47,474 bases of DNA from Candidatus Fimivivens faecavium (GTDB lineage: Bacteria > Bacillota > Clostridia > Oscillospirales > Ruminococcaceae). Made by a program: the position numbers and the translations under genes. The notes below the pieces were generated by a model. That model searched no databases and was not told the origin of the DNA. It worked only from the letters and a program-made list of their open reading frames with translations. Positions within the stretch are counted from its first letter, which is position 1. Each line of letters opens with the position of its first letter. The DNA is taken from contig DVKH01000001.1 in the NCBI GenBank assembly GCA_018716105.1, positions 1 to 47,474 of the forward strand. The letters run 5' to 3'. This document shows, piece by piece, positions 1 through 7,918 of this stretch.

Positions 1-1
1 T

Positions 2-73
2 ATTTCCTATGACCTTGTGGGGCTACTCCCTGCGTCCTTGCTCAATGACCTGCAAAACGGAGAAACGGCATAG
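2..73 (+). CDS. C-terminal end of an unidentified protein (partial)
   Basis: An open frame enters from the left edge and stops at a TAG at 71-73. Only 23 residues are visible, ending in a polar tail (NDLQNGETA). A hairpin and a terminator follow directly, which is what one expects after the last gene of a transcription unit. Nothing in the visible residues identifies a family, and the frame could be fortuitous. Confidence 0.3.
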   Translation: MSYDLVGLLPASLLNDLQNGETA

Positions 74-149
74 CCGAAGCTACGCCGTTTCCCGAAAACA
101 GCCTTATACTGTTTTATGAGTGCCGCCCTTGGCGGAGGGCTTTTTTTGA
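62..149 (+). terminator. Inverted repeat followed by an intrinsic terminator
   Basis: Bases 62-91 form a near-perfect inverted repeat (GAAACGGC...GCCGTTTC). A second hairpin at 125-140 has stem GCCCT/AGGGC and is followed directly by seven T residues. The second hairpin is the likely terminator for the plus-strand gene entering from the left edge. The minus-strand genes to the right end at 205, so they could read into it in the other direction. Confidence 0.6.
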
Positions 150-204
150 TGCGGAATCAACGGCGCGCTATTCTGAATCGTCCAGGGCCAATCCCGACGC
201 CGCA

Positions 205-1059
205 TCAATTATGTTTTGCCGTTCGTTTGCCATTGGCTGGGGCGCCTTTATGCTCATCCGCCTGACTTGAGAATTGCTTTGCTTTCTGCAGCGCGTTGGC
301 ATAGGAAGACAGGAAATCGCTGCATTGGTTCAGAAGGCTATGGATTTCGCTGATTTTAGCGTTTGCCGCTTCGAGTTCCTCGATGTTTTTGCATTCGAGC
401 CCAAGGGTTACTGTGTCATAGATGATCCGCTCGATTTTAGTAAGCTCATCGGTGATTTGTGCGCATTTATCGGCAGGTACCGGGGCCTGGATCTGTGATT
501 CCCGCGCTTCTTCCGACCAATAAGCTTTAAAATAGTAGTATCGTTTATCAACGATAAAGATTGAATCCTGCTCGGATGACGCCTCCAGGACATATCTGGC
601 GTTCAGTTTGTTTTCCACGATCTGATTGATGATAGCGACAAAAAGCTCCAGGTTTTCTTTGCCTACCTTAAAACAATCCGCCTCCTCTTGAAAGTGGTTG
701 GATTGCAGATGGGATCTGAGAATGGGATAGAGCCCGCTGTAATTCGCCCCGCGTGCGCCGCCGTATTCTGAAATCAGAAGGAAGTCCGCCCTTGGGACAA
801 TGTAACAAATCCGGTTAATTCCGTCGGCTTGATTTGCATCGGCCGCATAGATATGAAAATTATTTCCCTTAATCCTGCCGATCTTCCCCTGGATTTTTTC
901 CAAAGAAGGCAGAAAACCGGCAGGGAGCTTTGAGGTAATTGCGTTTGGCCTTCGTCTTCCAAGCAGGGTTGTGCCCTCATAGACTACCGGATGCAGGGGA
1001 TCGAGAAGATCAGGGCGTTCTGGGCCGAGATGGGCGAATACGATATTCGATTTGATCAT
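205..1059 (-). CDS. Hypothetical protein, partner of an Xre-type regulator
   Basis: 284 residues; no family recognised. No signal peptide or membrane segment is visible. The N-terminal half (to about residue 150) is mixed alpha/beta with aromatic and Gly-rich stretches (YGGARGANYSG near residue 100). The C-terminal third is charged and probably helical, ending in a polar Lys-rich tail. It has no HExxH motif, so it is not an obvious ImmA/IrrE-type protease. Its ATG overlaps the stop of the upstream regulator by four bases (ATGA), so the two are almost certainly co-translated. Base composition is visibly more AT-rich than the sporulation genes to the right, which suggests acquisition by transfer (inference). 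A regulator plus unknown effector pair like this could be a defence, toxin-antitoxin or mobile-element remnant; the sequence does not decide. Confidence 0.7.
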   Translation of the reverse strand: MIKSNIVFAHLGPERPDLLDPLHPVVYEGTTLLGRRRPNAITSKLPAGFLPSLEKIQGKIGRIKGNNFHIYAADANQADGINRICYIVPRADFLLISEYGGARGANYSGLYPILRSHLQSNHFQEEADCFKVGKENLELFVAIINQIVENKLNARYVLEASSEQDSIFIVDKRYYYFKAYWSEEARESQIQAPVPADKCAQITDELTKIERIIYDTVTLGLECKNIEELEAANAKISEIHSLLNQCSDFLSSYANALQKAKQFSSQADEHKGAPANGKRTAKHN

Positions 1060-1283
1060 AACGAATCCTTTTCTTCTCCCTCCTCCTCTTCTTCCGGCTG
1101 CAACAGGATGTCTTTCGGTATATCGTATAGTTTTGCAAGTTTAACCACGATATGATATGGGATTTTTTCGGTTTTGCCCGACTCGTAATTCGACAGAGTT
1201 TTGGGACTGCAACGGACAATGCCGGATACTTCTTCGAGCGAATAGCCATTTCTTTCCCGCGTTTCTCTCATCCGATTGATCAT
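1056..1283 (-). CDS. Small Xre/Cro-type helix-turn-helix regulator
   Basis: 75 residues. Residues 1-60 fit the five-helix HTH_3 fold: RETRERNGYSLEEVSGIV, then CSPKTLSNYESGKTEKIP as the recognition helix, then a hydrophobic helix (VVKLAKLYDIP). The tail is a run of glutamates ending in KDSL. It is short enough to be a DNA-binding domain only, probably a dimeric repressor. A GGAGA ribosome site lies upstream of the ATG, and a second in-frame ATG four codons later is possible. It is the first gene of a two-gene unit with the 284-aa unknown protein, and repeats around its own -10 suggest self-repression. Confidence 0.8.
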   Translation of the reverse strand: MINRMRETRERNGYSLEEVSGIVRCSPKTLSNYESGKTEKIPYHIVVKLAKLYDIPKDILLQPEEEEEGEEKDSL

Positions 1284-1303
1284 AACTGGCCCAATCTCCT
1301 TTT

Positions 1304-1374
1304 TGTCTATAAATTATATGTCTATCATAGCGTCCTACAAAGGCAAACGCAAGGTATAAACATTCCGATAGACA
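1304..1374 (-). promoter_or_regulatory. Promoter of the Xre pair with operator-like repeats
   Basis: On the minus strand a TATAAT at 1318-1313 is preceded by TTGTAG at 16-base spacing. The heptamer TGTCTAT occurs on the plus strand at 1304-1310 and 1319-1325, directly bracketing the -10, and inverted at 1368-1374. This arrangement is typical of an autorepressor operator. The match of repeats to this regulator is inference. Confidence 0.5.
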
Positions 1375-1859
1375 GAAAATTTGAAGAAATTGGGAATTAA
1401 AGTCAAAAAATGTTCTTTGGACGGGAATTTAGGGAATAGGTAAATGGGCTATATCCACTGAATCTGACAAAAGAGAAATAGTAGGGTGGCAACTTAACGG
1501 CATAATGCGATATTAATTATTAATTTCGGCTTTCAAAGCCTGACGATGGCCGCCATCATCCTGGAAAGCAATGTTACCGTACAGCCATGTGATGGACACG
1601 ATCTCCCCGGCGGCGCCCCGGCGATTTCGCAATAATATGCGCTATCTGGAAATTCCTTTCTTGATCCAGGAGTTTCAGATAGGCTTTTGGCTCTGGACCG
1701 CGGATCATGGACGGCATTGCACATGCCCGGCATTGAAAATCAAAAATGAGCCGGATCACGCCTTCATCTTCTTACACACATTCGGCGCTGAGTTTTACAA
1801 AGTTATTTGTAATTGATTTGTCTTCCCAGGAAATCACATATTTCGACGCCGGAATACCG
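1375..1859. other. Gene-free stretch between the Xre promoter and rlmD
   Basis: No gene can be supported here. Short frames exist on both strands (for example 1574-1759 minus, about 61 codons), but none has a ribosome site or a recognisable motif. The composition between about 1540 and 1760 is more gene-like than the rest, so a decayed gene is possible but unproven. Confidence 0.4.
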
Positions 1860-3215
1860 CTACCGACTCTTTATGAGTTTTAGAACGCATTCGACATGCG
1901 CCGTTCTTGGGAACAGATCCACCGCCTGGAGTTTTTCACAGTGATAGCCAAGTGCGTCAAATTGTTTTGCATCCCGAGCGGCCGTCGCGCTGTTGCAGGA
2001 GACCATTACCACACGGTCAGGAGCCATTCCCGCGATGGTTTCAATCAGCGCGGGGTCGAGGCCTTTCCGCGGCGGATCAACTACTACGACGTCAGGATGG
2101 ATTCCCTCGTCCCGCAGCTGGGCTGCAGCCTGCGCGGCGTCGGCGCAGAGAAAACGCGCGTTTTGTATCCCGTTGATCTTCGCGTTTTCCCGCGCGTTTT
2201 CAACCGCTGGCGCGACGATCTCAACGCCTATGACTTCCTTTGCACATGCCGCAAGGAAGAGGCCGATCGTCCCTGTGCCGCAGTAGAGATCGAGCACGGT
2301 TTCCCGCCCGGTGAGCTGCGCAAATCCTGCCGCCGCATCATAGAGCCGCTCCGCGCCTGCCCGGTTGACCTGGAAAAACGAGAGCGGCGAAATCTTAAAC
2401 TGCAGCGCGCCGATCCGGTCGGTGATGCCGCCCTCCCCCCAAAGGGTCCGGCAGCGCCGGCCGGTCAGCACGTTTGTTTTTTCGGTGTTGCTGTTTAAGA
2501 TAATCGAAACGACCTTTGGGCTTGCTGCGCGGATCATTTCACAGAAGGCTTTTTCTTCTGGAATGGCGCTGCCGTTTACAATCAGACAGACCATGATCTC
2601 TCCGGTCGCTTCCCCATGCCGGAGGAAAACAGAACGCACAAGGCCGGCATGCCGCTCTTCGTTGTACACCGGGACGGAGAACCGCAGAAGGTACGCCCGC
2701 ACCGCCCCCAAAAGCGTTTCAAACTCCGGCGGATGGAGCGCGCAGGCTGTACAGTCGATCACCCGGTGGGAGCGCTTTGCGAAAAATCCGATCCGCAGCT
2801 CACCGTTCTCCATCCGGACTGGGTAAACGGCTTTGTTTCGGTATCGGCTGCTCTGCGGCGAGGGGAGCGGCGGAAGGATTTCGGGCGTCAGCCCGCCGAT
2901 CCTTCGCATATTCTCGACCACCCAGCCGTTTTTAACTTCGACCTCATGTTCATAGACGATGTGCCGCAGGCTGCAGCCCCCGCACTGGCGGTAGGCCACG
3001 CAGCCATCCTCGGTCCGGAACGGAGAGGGGGCGAGGATTTCTTCGATGATTCCAAAGCAGTAGGAGGAGAGAACCTTTACAATCCGCGCCCGGATCAAAT
3101 CGCCATCCGCCGCACCGGGGACGAAGACGGCGACGCCTTCAAAGCGGCCGACGCCGCTTCCTTCACTGGTGATTCCATCGACGGAAAGGGTGACAATATC
3201 GTTTTTTTTCAGCAT
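1860..3215 (-). CDS. rlmD: 23S rRNA (uracil-5-)-methyltransferase RlmD/RumA family
   Basis: 451 residues. It transfers a methyl group from SAM to C5 of a uracil in 23S rRNA. Domain order: an N-terminal TRAM domain (KKNDIVTLSVDGITSEGSG), then a 4Fe-4S cluster region with C-x5-C-x2-C (CVAYRQCGGCSL) and a later Cys in CTACALHPPE. A Rossmann methyltransferase follows with the SAM loop DLYCGTGTIGLFLA, the DPPRKGLD motif and the catalytic Cys in VSCNSATAARD. I chose the ATG at 3215 because a GGAGGT site sits four bases before it; a GTG five codons upstream lies in front of that site and is unlikely. It stands alone between convergent or divergent neighbours. A repeat-borne extended -10 promoter lies about 100 bases upstream. 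The exact target uridine cannot be read from sequence (RlmC/RlmD/TrmA split). Confidence 0.88.
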   Translation of the reverse strand: MLKKNDIVTLSVDGITSEGSGVGRFEGVAVFVPGAADGDLIRARIVKVLSSYCFGIIEEILAPSPFRTEDGCVAYRQCGGCSLRHIVYEHEVEVKNGWVVENMRRIGGLTPEILPPLPSPQSSRYRNKAVYPVRMENGELRIGFFAKRSHRVIDCTACALHPPEFETLLGAVRAYLLRFSVPVYNEERHAGLVRSVFLRHGEATGEIMVCLIVNGSAIPEEKAFCEMIRAASPKVVSIILNSNTEKTNVLTGRRCRTLWGEGGITDRIGALQFKISPLSFFQVNRAGAERLYDAAAGFAQLTGRETVLDLYCGTGTIGLFLAACAKEVIGVEIVAPAVENARENAKINGIQNARFLCADAAQAAAQLRDEGIHPDVVVVDPPRKGLDPALIETIAGMAPDRVVMVSCNSATAARDAKQFDALGYHCEKLQAVDLFPRTAHVECVLKLIKSR

Positions 3216-3245
3216 GATTACCTCCGGCACCAGATCATTTCACCC

Positions 3246-3323
3246 GCGGCGTCCGCCGCGCCTGTCCCGCCAGAGGCGGGGCAAATTGGGACTTGGCCCA
3301 ATTTACTGCGGTTATTGTACCAT
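3246..3323 (-). repeat. 78-bp promoter-bearing repeat, copy 1
   Basis: Read on the minus strand, this 78-bp segment matches 8756-8833 (plus strand) at all but roughly eight positions. It opens with TGGTACAAT (extended -10), then an AAATTGGG/CCCAATTT hairpin, then a GC-rich hairpin (CCCCGCC...GGCGGGA), and ends GCGGCGGACGCCGC, itself an inverted repeat. It lies directly upstream of rlmD in the orientation that would transcribe rlmD. Confidence 0.8.
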
Positions 3324-3383
3324 AAATCAACGGCGTGAGCATCCATCCCGTCCAATTTGACCGCCAAAAATGTTTCGGGACAA

Positions 3384-3412
3384 GTCTAAACCGGTCCGGA
3401 CAAACATATCCA
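3384..3412 (+). promoter_or_regulatory. Possible sigma-E-type promoter of the spoIIIA operon
   Basis: GTCTAAA at 3384-3390 and CATATCCA at 3405-3412 are separated by 14 bases. Known sigma-E promoters have an ATA-rich -35, 14-15 base spacing and a -10 starting CATA, so the -10 start and spacing fit and the -35 fits weakly. spoIIIA operons are transcribed by sigma-E in the mother cell in B. subtilis. A GC-rich hairpin (GGACGGG/CCCGTCC) follows at 3482-3507, just before the first gene. Confidence 0.35.
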
Positions 3413-3512
3413 TGTTTCAGAAGAAAACGAACCGGGAGAACGCGAAAACGCCGGCAAAGCGTTTTCCGATTTTTGACAGCGCGGGACGGGCGGTTTTCCC
3501 GTCCGCGAAAGG

Positions 3513-4565
3513 ATGGTTGAGGCAATGGGACAGCAAAACAGACATGCCCTCGCGTTTGACGAGGTGGTTTCGGAACTGGGGGAGACGTTTCAAAAGCGGT
3601 TTTTCGCCGTCCCTGGGCCGGTGAAGGAATCTGTGCGGGAAATTCGCCTTCGGGAGGGAGCGCCGATCAAGCTCACTATGGGCTCGGACGCCCGATACAT
3701 AACCGGTTCCGGCGGTCTCGCCAACTCCCCTGCGGGGTGTCCGCCGCTCGCGCGCAGTGATCTTGAAACCGCGCTCTATCTGATCTGCGACCGCGCGATT
3801 CACACCCACCAGCGGGAGCTCGCCGAGGGATACGTCTCGCTTCGCGGCGGCCACCGCGCCGGCATTGCAGGAACCGCAGTTTATGACGGCCAGGGCATTC
3901 TCAAATCCTTTCGAAACGTGACCTCCATCGTCCTTCGTATTGCGCGGGATTTTACAGGGGTTTCCCGCTCCTCGCTCCCGCTGCTGTTTCCGGACGGGCT
4001 GTCCGGGCTGCTTCTCGCGGGAGCGCCGGGCAGCGGAAAAACCACCCTTCTGCGCGACATCGCCATTCAGCTTTCAAGCGGGGCGCTCGGTTCCCATTTA
4101 AACCTCGTTTTGGTGGACGAGCGGGGCGAGCTTTCCGCGCGGGGCGGGGTTTCAGATGCGTTTTGTCCCTGCGATGTAATCCGCGGCTGCAAAAAAGGGG
4201 ACGGCATCCTTTCGGCGGTCCGGAGCCTTTCCCCCGACGCGGTCGTCTGCGATGAAATCGGGAGCCGGGCGGATGTGGACGCGGTCCGATGGGCGCTCGG
4301 CTGCGGGGTTTCGGTGATCACTTCCATCCATGCGTCCTCCCCAGGCGAACTGCTGTCCCGTCCTGCGGGGCGGCTGCTGCTCGAGACCGGCGCGTTTCCC
4401 CGGGCGGCGTTTCTCGCGGGCGTGGGCGCGCCCAGTGTGATAAAGGAGGTGACGGGAAGCGATGTTCTTCTTGAAAGCGCTCGGCGCTGTTCTGATCGCG
4501 GCGAGCTCGGTTGGGATGGGTCTTGTCGTCTCCCATCGGCTGACCCAGCGGCTCTGCGCGCTTGA
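3513..4565 (+). CDS. spoIIIAA: Stage III sporulation protein AA, ATPase
   Basis: 350 residues. This is the cytoplasmic ATPase of the SpoIIIA-SpoIIQ channel that links mother cell and forespore, related to secretion ATPases. Walker A is GAPGSGKTT at residues 170-178. LVLVDERGE (about 198-206) and VVCDEIGS (about 244-251) supply the acidic residues, and ITSIHASS is the sensor-like His motif. The family normally ends near residue 315 (GAPSVIKEV). Here the frame runs about 35 residues further, overlapping spoIIIAB by 104 bases out of frame. The start is uncertain: ATG 3513 has a purine-rich site directly against it, while ATG 3525 has TTGAGG just upstream. It is the first gene of a tightly packed eight-gene operon. 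Confidence 0.93.
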   Translation: MVEAMGQQNRHALAFDEVVSELGETFQKRFFAVPGPVKESVREIRLREGAPIKLTMGSDARYITGSGGLANSPAGCPPLARSDLETALYLICDRAIHTHQRELAEGYVSLRGGHRAGIAGTAVYDGQGILKSFRNVTSIVLRIARDFTGVSRSSLPLLFPDGLSGLLLAGAPGSGKTTLLRDIAIQLSSGALGSHLNLVLVDERGELSARGGVSDAFCPCDVIRGCKKGDGILSAVRSLSPDAVVCDEIGSRADVDAVRWALGCGVSVITSIHASSPGELLSRPAGRLLLETGAFPRAAFLAGVGAPSVIKEVTGSDVLLESARRCSDRGELGWDGSCRLPSADPAALRA

Positions 4566-4974
4566 AACCGCGCTCCGGTTTTTCAGGGCGCTCCGCCAGG
4601 AGCTTTCCTACAGCATGGCGCCGCCGCCGGAGCTTCTCCGCGCGCTCGCAGCGCGGCCCGAATATGCCGGCGCGGATTACCTCGGCAGCGCGCTGGAACG
4701 GATTAAACACGGCGAGGCGTTCCCGGAAGCCTGGAGGGCGGCAGTGGAGGATACCGCGCTCCCCCTGACCGGCGAGGACCGGATGCTGATCGCCCGTGCC
4801 GGGGAACGCCTCGGCACAAGCGACCTCGAATCACAGCTTTCCTGCCTTTCGCATGACATCGAACAAATCGGCCTGACGCTGGACGAAGCGCGGCCCCGCC
4901 AACAGGAGCGCGCGAAGCTTGCGCGGACCCTCGGGGGCCTGTGCGGTGCGTTTTTCGTCATCCTCATCATATAA
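4462..4974 (+). CDS. spoIIIAB: Stage III sporulation protein AB
   Basis: 170 residues. The protein has an N-terminal membrane helix (residues 4-24), a long helical domain, and a short hydrophobic C-terminal helix (GGLCGAFFVILII). Known family features are similarity to type II secretion GspF-like membrane proteins and partnership with the SpoIIIAA ATPase. Visible family features are RFFRALRQELSYSMAPPPELL and GERLGTSDLESQ. An excellent AAAGGAGGTG ribosome site lies inside the end of spoIIIAA, eight bases before the ATG, so this start is secure despite the overlap. Confidence 0.93.
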   Translation: MFFLKALGAVLIAASSVGMGLVVSHRLTQRLCALETALRFFRALRQELSYSMAPPPELLRALAARPEYAGADYLGSALERIKHGEAFPEAWRAAVEDTALPLTGEDRMLIARAGERLGTSDLESQLSCLSHDIEQIGLTLDEARPRQQERAKLARTLGGLCGAFFVILII

Positions 4975-4990
4975 AAGGGTGGTATGAAGC

Positions 4991-5188
4991 ATGGATGTTG
5001 ATCTGATCTTTAAAATCGCAGCCATCGGAATCATTGTGTCGGTCTTAAATCAGGTTCTGGTCCGTTCCGGACGGGAGGAACAGGCGATGCTCACCACGCT
5101 TGCGGGGCTGATCGTCGTTCTCATGATGATGGTCTATGAGATTTCGGCCCTGTTTGAAACGGTGAAAGCCGTCTTCAGCCTCGTATGA
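4991..5188 (+). CDS. spoIIIAC: Stage III sporulation protein AC
   Basis: 65 residues, normal for the family. Two membrane helices (about 5-23 and 33-60) are joined by a short charged loop (RSGREEQ). It is one of the small membrane components of the SpoIIIA complex. AAAGGGTGG lies just upstream of the ATG. Its stop overlaps the start of spoIIIAD by four bases (ATGA), indicating translational coupling. Confidence 0.92.
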   Translation: MDVDLIFKIAAIGIIVSVLNQVLVRSGREEQAMLTTLAGLIVVLMMMVYEISALFETVKAVFSLV

Positions 5189-5577
5189 GCGGGCTGTTAT
5201 CCATGATCGGGCTTGGGCTGACCGCCGCGGTGCTTGCGGTGATGCTCCGCTCGATGCGGACCGAATACGCGGTGCTGCTCTCGCTTGGCGCGGGCGTCAT
5301 CCTGCTGTTCTGGATGATCGACAGCCTTGCCCCGATCCTTGAACAGCTCGTGACGCTGATCGAAAGCACCCGCCTCGCACCGGAATACGGGGGGGTTCTC
5401 ATCAAAGCGCTCGGCATCTCCTACATCACCCAGCTCGCTTCCGACGCCTGCAAGGACGCGGGGGAAGGCGCGATCGGGGCGAAACTCGAGCTATGCGGCC
5501 GTGTTTCAATCATCCTGTTGAGCCTTCCAATGTTTGCGGAACTGCTATCCATTGCTGGGACCCTGTTCTCGATCTGA
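5185..5577 (+). CDS. spoIIIAD: Stage III sporulation protein AD
   Basis: 130 residues, the usual length. It has hydrophobic helices at about 5-22, 29-47 and 105-128, and the family-typical segment VLIKALGISYITQLASDACKDAGE in the middle. It is a membrane component of the SpoIIIA channel, related to SpoIIIAC. It starts within the spoIIIAC stop codon; spoIIIAE follows 20 bases later. Confidence 0.92.
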   Translation: MSGLLSMIGLGLTAAVLAVMLRSMRTEYAVLLSLGAGVILLFWMIDSLAPILEQLVTLIESTRLAPEYGGVLIKALGISYITQLASDACKDAGEGAIGAKLELCGRVSIILLSLPMFAELLSIAGTLFSI

Positions 5578-5597
5578 TAAGCGAAAGGGATGAGACG

Positions 5598-6815
5598 TTG
5601 AAAAGAATAGGATTTCTGGTCTTTGCCGTTTTCTGCCTCACCCTCCGGCTCTCCGCCGCGGAACCGTCCCCGGTGGAGGCGCCGGTTCCGCCGGCCGGTT
5701 TCGAAGAGACGGACGGCGCGGCCGAATGGCAGCAGCAGACAGACGAAACCGATCCAAATGCAGTCTTGCAGGAAGGGCTTGGATTGTTCGGCGCCGACCT
5801 TCTCGAGGATGAGACGCCCGGCGCGGCGGAGGATTTTGCCGAGCGCTCCGGCGCCGGAGAGCTTTCCCTCGCCAGCATTTTCACCCTCTCGCCGAAGGAG
5901 CTGTTCCACGCGGTTCTCAAGGAGGCCAAAAACGCGCTTCAAAACGCGAAAGGCGGCCTGTTCGCCATTTTTGGGACGGTGCTGCTCTGCGGACTGCTCG
6001 ACTGTCTGACCCTTGGGGACAAGCAGTCGCCGGTCGGTTCGGTGTTTGAAACCGCGTCGGTCCTCGCGATTACGGCTTCGATCACCAGCCCGGTGATTGG
6101 CTGCATTGAGGAGGTCTCCGCGACGATCGTCGACTGCTCGGTGTTTCTGTTGTCCTATGTTCCGGTGATGGGTTCCATCCTCACCGCGGGAGGCATGCCG
6201 ATGACGGCGGCCTCCTATTCCGCCACGCTGATGTTTGCGGTCCAGCTGATCGCGCAGGCGGCCTCTTCGGTTCTGATCCCGCTCTGCGGGATCTTCCTCG
6301 CACTGAGCCTTGCCGCGGGCCTTGCGGACAGCCCCGGCCTGCTCGGGATCGCAGACGCCGCCAAAAGCGCCGCAACCTGGATTCTGACCTTCTCGATGAC
6401 GGTATTTGTCGCGCTTTTGTCGTTGCAGACCTTTCTGTCGGGCTCGGCCGATTCTGTGTCGGTCAAGGCGACGAAGTTCCTGATCGGGAGCTTTGTCCCG
6501 GTGGTCGGTTCAGCGCTTTCGGATGCGCTGTCGGCGGCGCAGGGGAGCATTCACCTCATCAAAACGACGGTCGGCAGCTTTGGCATTCTGGTGACGGCGT
6601 TTACCTTTCTGCCGATATTGCTTAAGACCGCGCTCCTGCGGTTGGTGCTCGCGCTCGCTTCCGGCTCGGCGGAGCTTCTCGGCGCAAAACCGGTCTGCAA
6701 GGTGATCAAGGCGTTCCAGAACGTCCTTTCCATTCTCTGCGCGCTGATTCTGTCGATGGCGCTCCTCGTCGTCGTCTCAACGGCGGTTCTTCTGACGCTG
6801 GGGGTGGGAAGATGA
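5598..6815 (+). CDS. spoIIIAE: Stage III sporulation protein AE
   Basis: 405 residues from TTG 5598. I chose this start because AAAGGG lies eight bases upstream and the first residues then form a proper signal peptide (KRIGFLVFAVFCLTLRLSAA). An earlier ATG at 5493 would add 35 residues read out of frame over the end of spoIIIAD and is rejected. After the signal sequence come an acidic extracytoplasmic region to about residue 105 and a polytopic membrane region with six or seven hydrophobic segments. It is a multi-spanning component of the SpoIIIA channel. The last codons overlap the first ATG of spoIIIAF. Confidence 0.92.
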   Translation: MKRIGFLVFAVFCLTLRLSAAEPSPVEAPVPPAGFEETDGAAEWQQQTDETDPNAVLQEGLGLFGADLLEDETPGAAEDFAERSGAGELSLASIFTLSPKELFHAVLKEAKNALQNAKGGLFAIFGTVLLCGLLDCLTLGDKQSPVGSVFETASVLAITASITSPVIGCIEEVSATIVDCSVFLLSYVPVMGSILTAGGMPMTAASYSATLMFAVQLIAQAASSVLIPLCGIFLALSLAAGLADSPGLLGIADAAKSAATWILTFSMTVFVALLSLQTFLSGSADSVSVKATKFLIGSFVPVVGSALSDALSAAQGSIHLIKTTVGSFGILVTAFTFLPILLKTALLRLVLALASGSAELLGAKPVCKVIKAFQNVLSILCALILSMALLVVVSTAVLLTLGVGR

Positions 6816-7291
6816 TGAACGAACTGCGCGCCTTTGCATTTACCATCTTCGCGGCCGGAATGACCGCGGCGCTGATGCAGATGATTTTCCCGCAGGGGAA
6901 GCTCAAAAAATTGATGTCGGCGGTGCTGGGGCTTTATGTGCTGCTCTGCGTTGCCGCCCCGCTCATGGACGGTATGCCTCAGGATCTGTTCTATGAGTTT
7001 TCCCAGATTTCTGAAGTCGAAATTCAGCAGGCCGGCGAATCCGGCGCGGAGGAAATCTATCTTGCCGCGGCCGAACGGGAACTTGCGAAACTCGTGTCCA
7101 ATTATTTAAACGAGCTCGGAATAAAAACCGCTACTCCAAGAATAAGCATTAGTATCAAAGAAGGAAAGCTCAGCGTGGATTCGGTTCTGGTCGTCCTTTC
7201 GCCGGAGGAATCGGACCGCGCCGGGGAAGTTCAGCAAAAACTCGCACAGGAACTGCGTCTGCCCGTCGCAGTCACCGCGAATGAGAGGTGA
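6812..7291 (+). CDS. spoIIIAF: Stage III sporulation protein AF
   Basis: 159 residues. There are two N-terminal membrane helices (about 6-27 and 35-52) and a soluble C-terminal domain (about 65-159) of the ring-building fold seen in SpoIIIAF/AG. Two adjacent ATG codons (6812 and 6815) overlap the spoIIIAE stop; GGGTGGGAAG upstream serves either. It forms part of the extracellular ring of the mother cell-forespore channel. Confidence 0.92.
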   Translation: MMNELRAFAFTIFAAGMTAALMQMIFPQGKLKKLMSAVLGLYVLLCVAAPLMDGMPQDLFYEFSQISEVEIQQAGESGAEEIYLAAAERELAKLVSNYLNELGIKTATPRISISIKEGKLSVDSVLVVLSPEESDRAGEVQQKLAQELRLPVAVTANER

Positions 7292-7297
7292 AACATC

Positions 7298-7903
7298 TTG
7301 GAAGCCAAAAAGCGGGGCATGGGAACACCCTATTTTGCAAAGCTGTTTGAAACCCTTTCGCAGTCGGACAGGAAGGTGCGCCTGGTGGTGTTGGCGGGGG
7401 CGGCGGGAATCCTTTTGATCCTGGCGAGCTCGTTCTGGCCGTCGGGAGGCGGCGCTGAACCGCCTTCGGCGGCGCAGGGAGGGACGGCGGTCCTCTCCAG
7501 CGACCAATATACCCAGGCTACAGAACAGCGCCTGACCGAGATCCTGTCCTCGATCGAAGGGGTTGGAAGGGTCAAGGTTATGGTCACCCTCGAAAGCGGG
7601 ACGCAGGCGGTCTTTGCAAAGAACGAAAAAAGCTCCACCGATACGGTGATGAATTATGAAAGCCAGACGGTGTCGAAGGTTCAGGAGAAGGACAATTCCG
7701 AAGAGAGCTATATTTTGGTAGATACCAGCGCCGGCAAACGGCAGCCGCTGATGGTCACGGAGCTTTCGCCCGTGGTCCAGGGCGTTGTGGTGGTATGCGA
7801 CGGGGCGAAGGACGCGCGTGTTGCCGAGAGGGTTACCACGGCGGTCATGACTTCCCTGGGCATATCGTCGCTTAAGGTCTGTGTCGTACAATTAGCATCA
7901 TAG
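7298..7903 (+). CDS. spoIIIAG: Stage III sporulation protein AG
   Basis: 201 residues, starting at TTG 7298 with GAGAGGTG seven bases upstream. There is a cytoplasmic N-terminus, one membrane helix (about 30-46, VVLAGAAGILLILASSF) and an extracytoplasmic domain with the repeated ring-building pattern (LTEILSSIEGVGRVKVMVTLES, and VVQGVVVVCDGAKDARV near the C-terminus). The known role is to oligomerise into the large ring of the SpoIIIA-SpoIIQ channel. It lies six bases after spoIIIAF. Confidence 0.93.
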   Translation: MEAKKRGMGTPYFAKLFETLSQSDRKVRLVVLAGAAGILLILASSFWPSGGGAEPPSAAQGGTAVLSSDQYTQATEQRLTEILSSIEGVGRVKVMVTLESGTQAVFAKNEKSSTDTVMNYESQTVSKVQEKDNSEESYILVDTSAGKRQPLMVTELSPVVQGVVVVCDGAKDARVAERVTTAVMTSLGISSLKVCVVQLAS

Positions 7904-7918
7904 CAGGAGGAAGGCATT

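Noticed and set aside
1571..1816. Overlapping short frames on both strands between the Xre promoter and rlmD
   Set aside because: None has a ribosome site or a recognisable motif, and frames on both strands are equally plausible.
5493..5597. Upstream ATG extending spoIIIAE by 35 codons
   Set aside because: It reads over the end of spoIIIAD in another frame and would bury the signal peptide; TTG 5598 has a ribosome site and gives a proper N-terminus.
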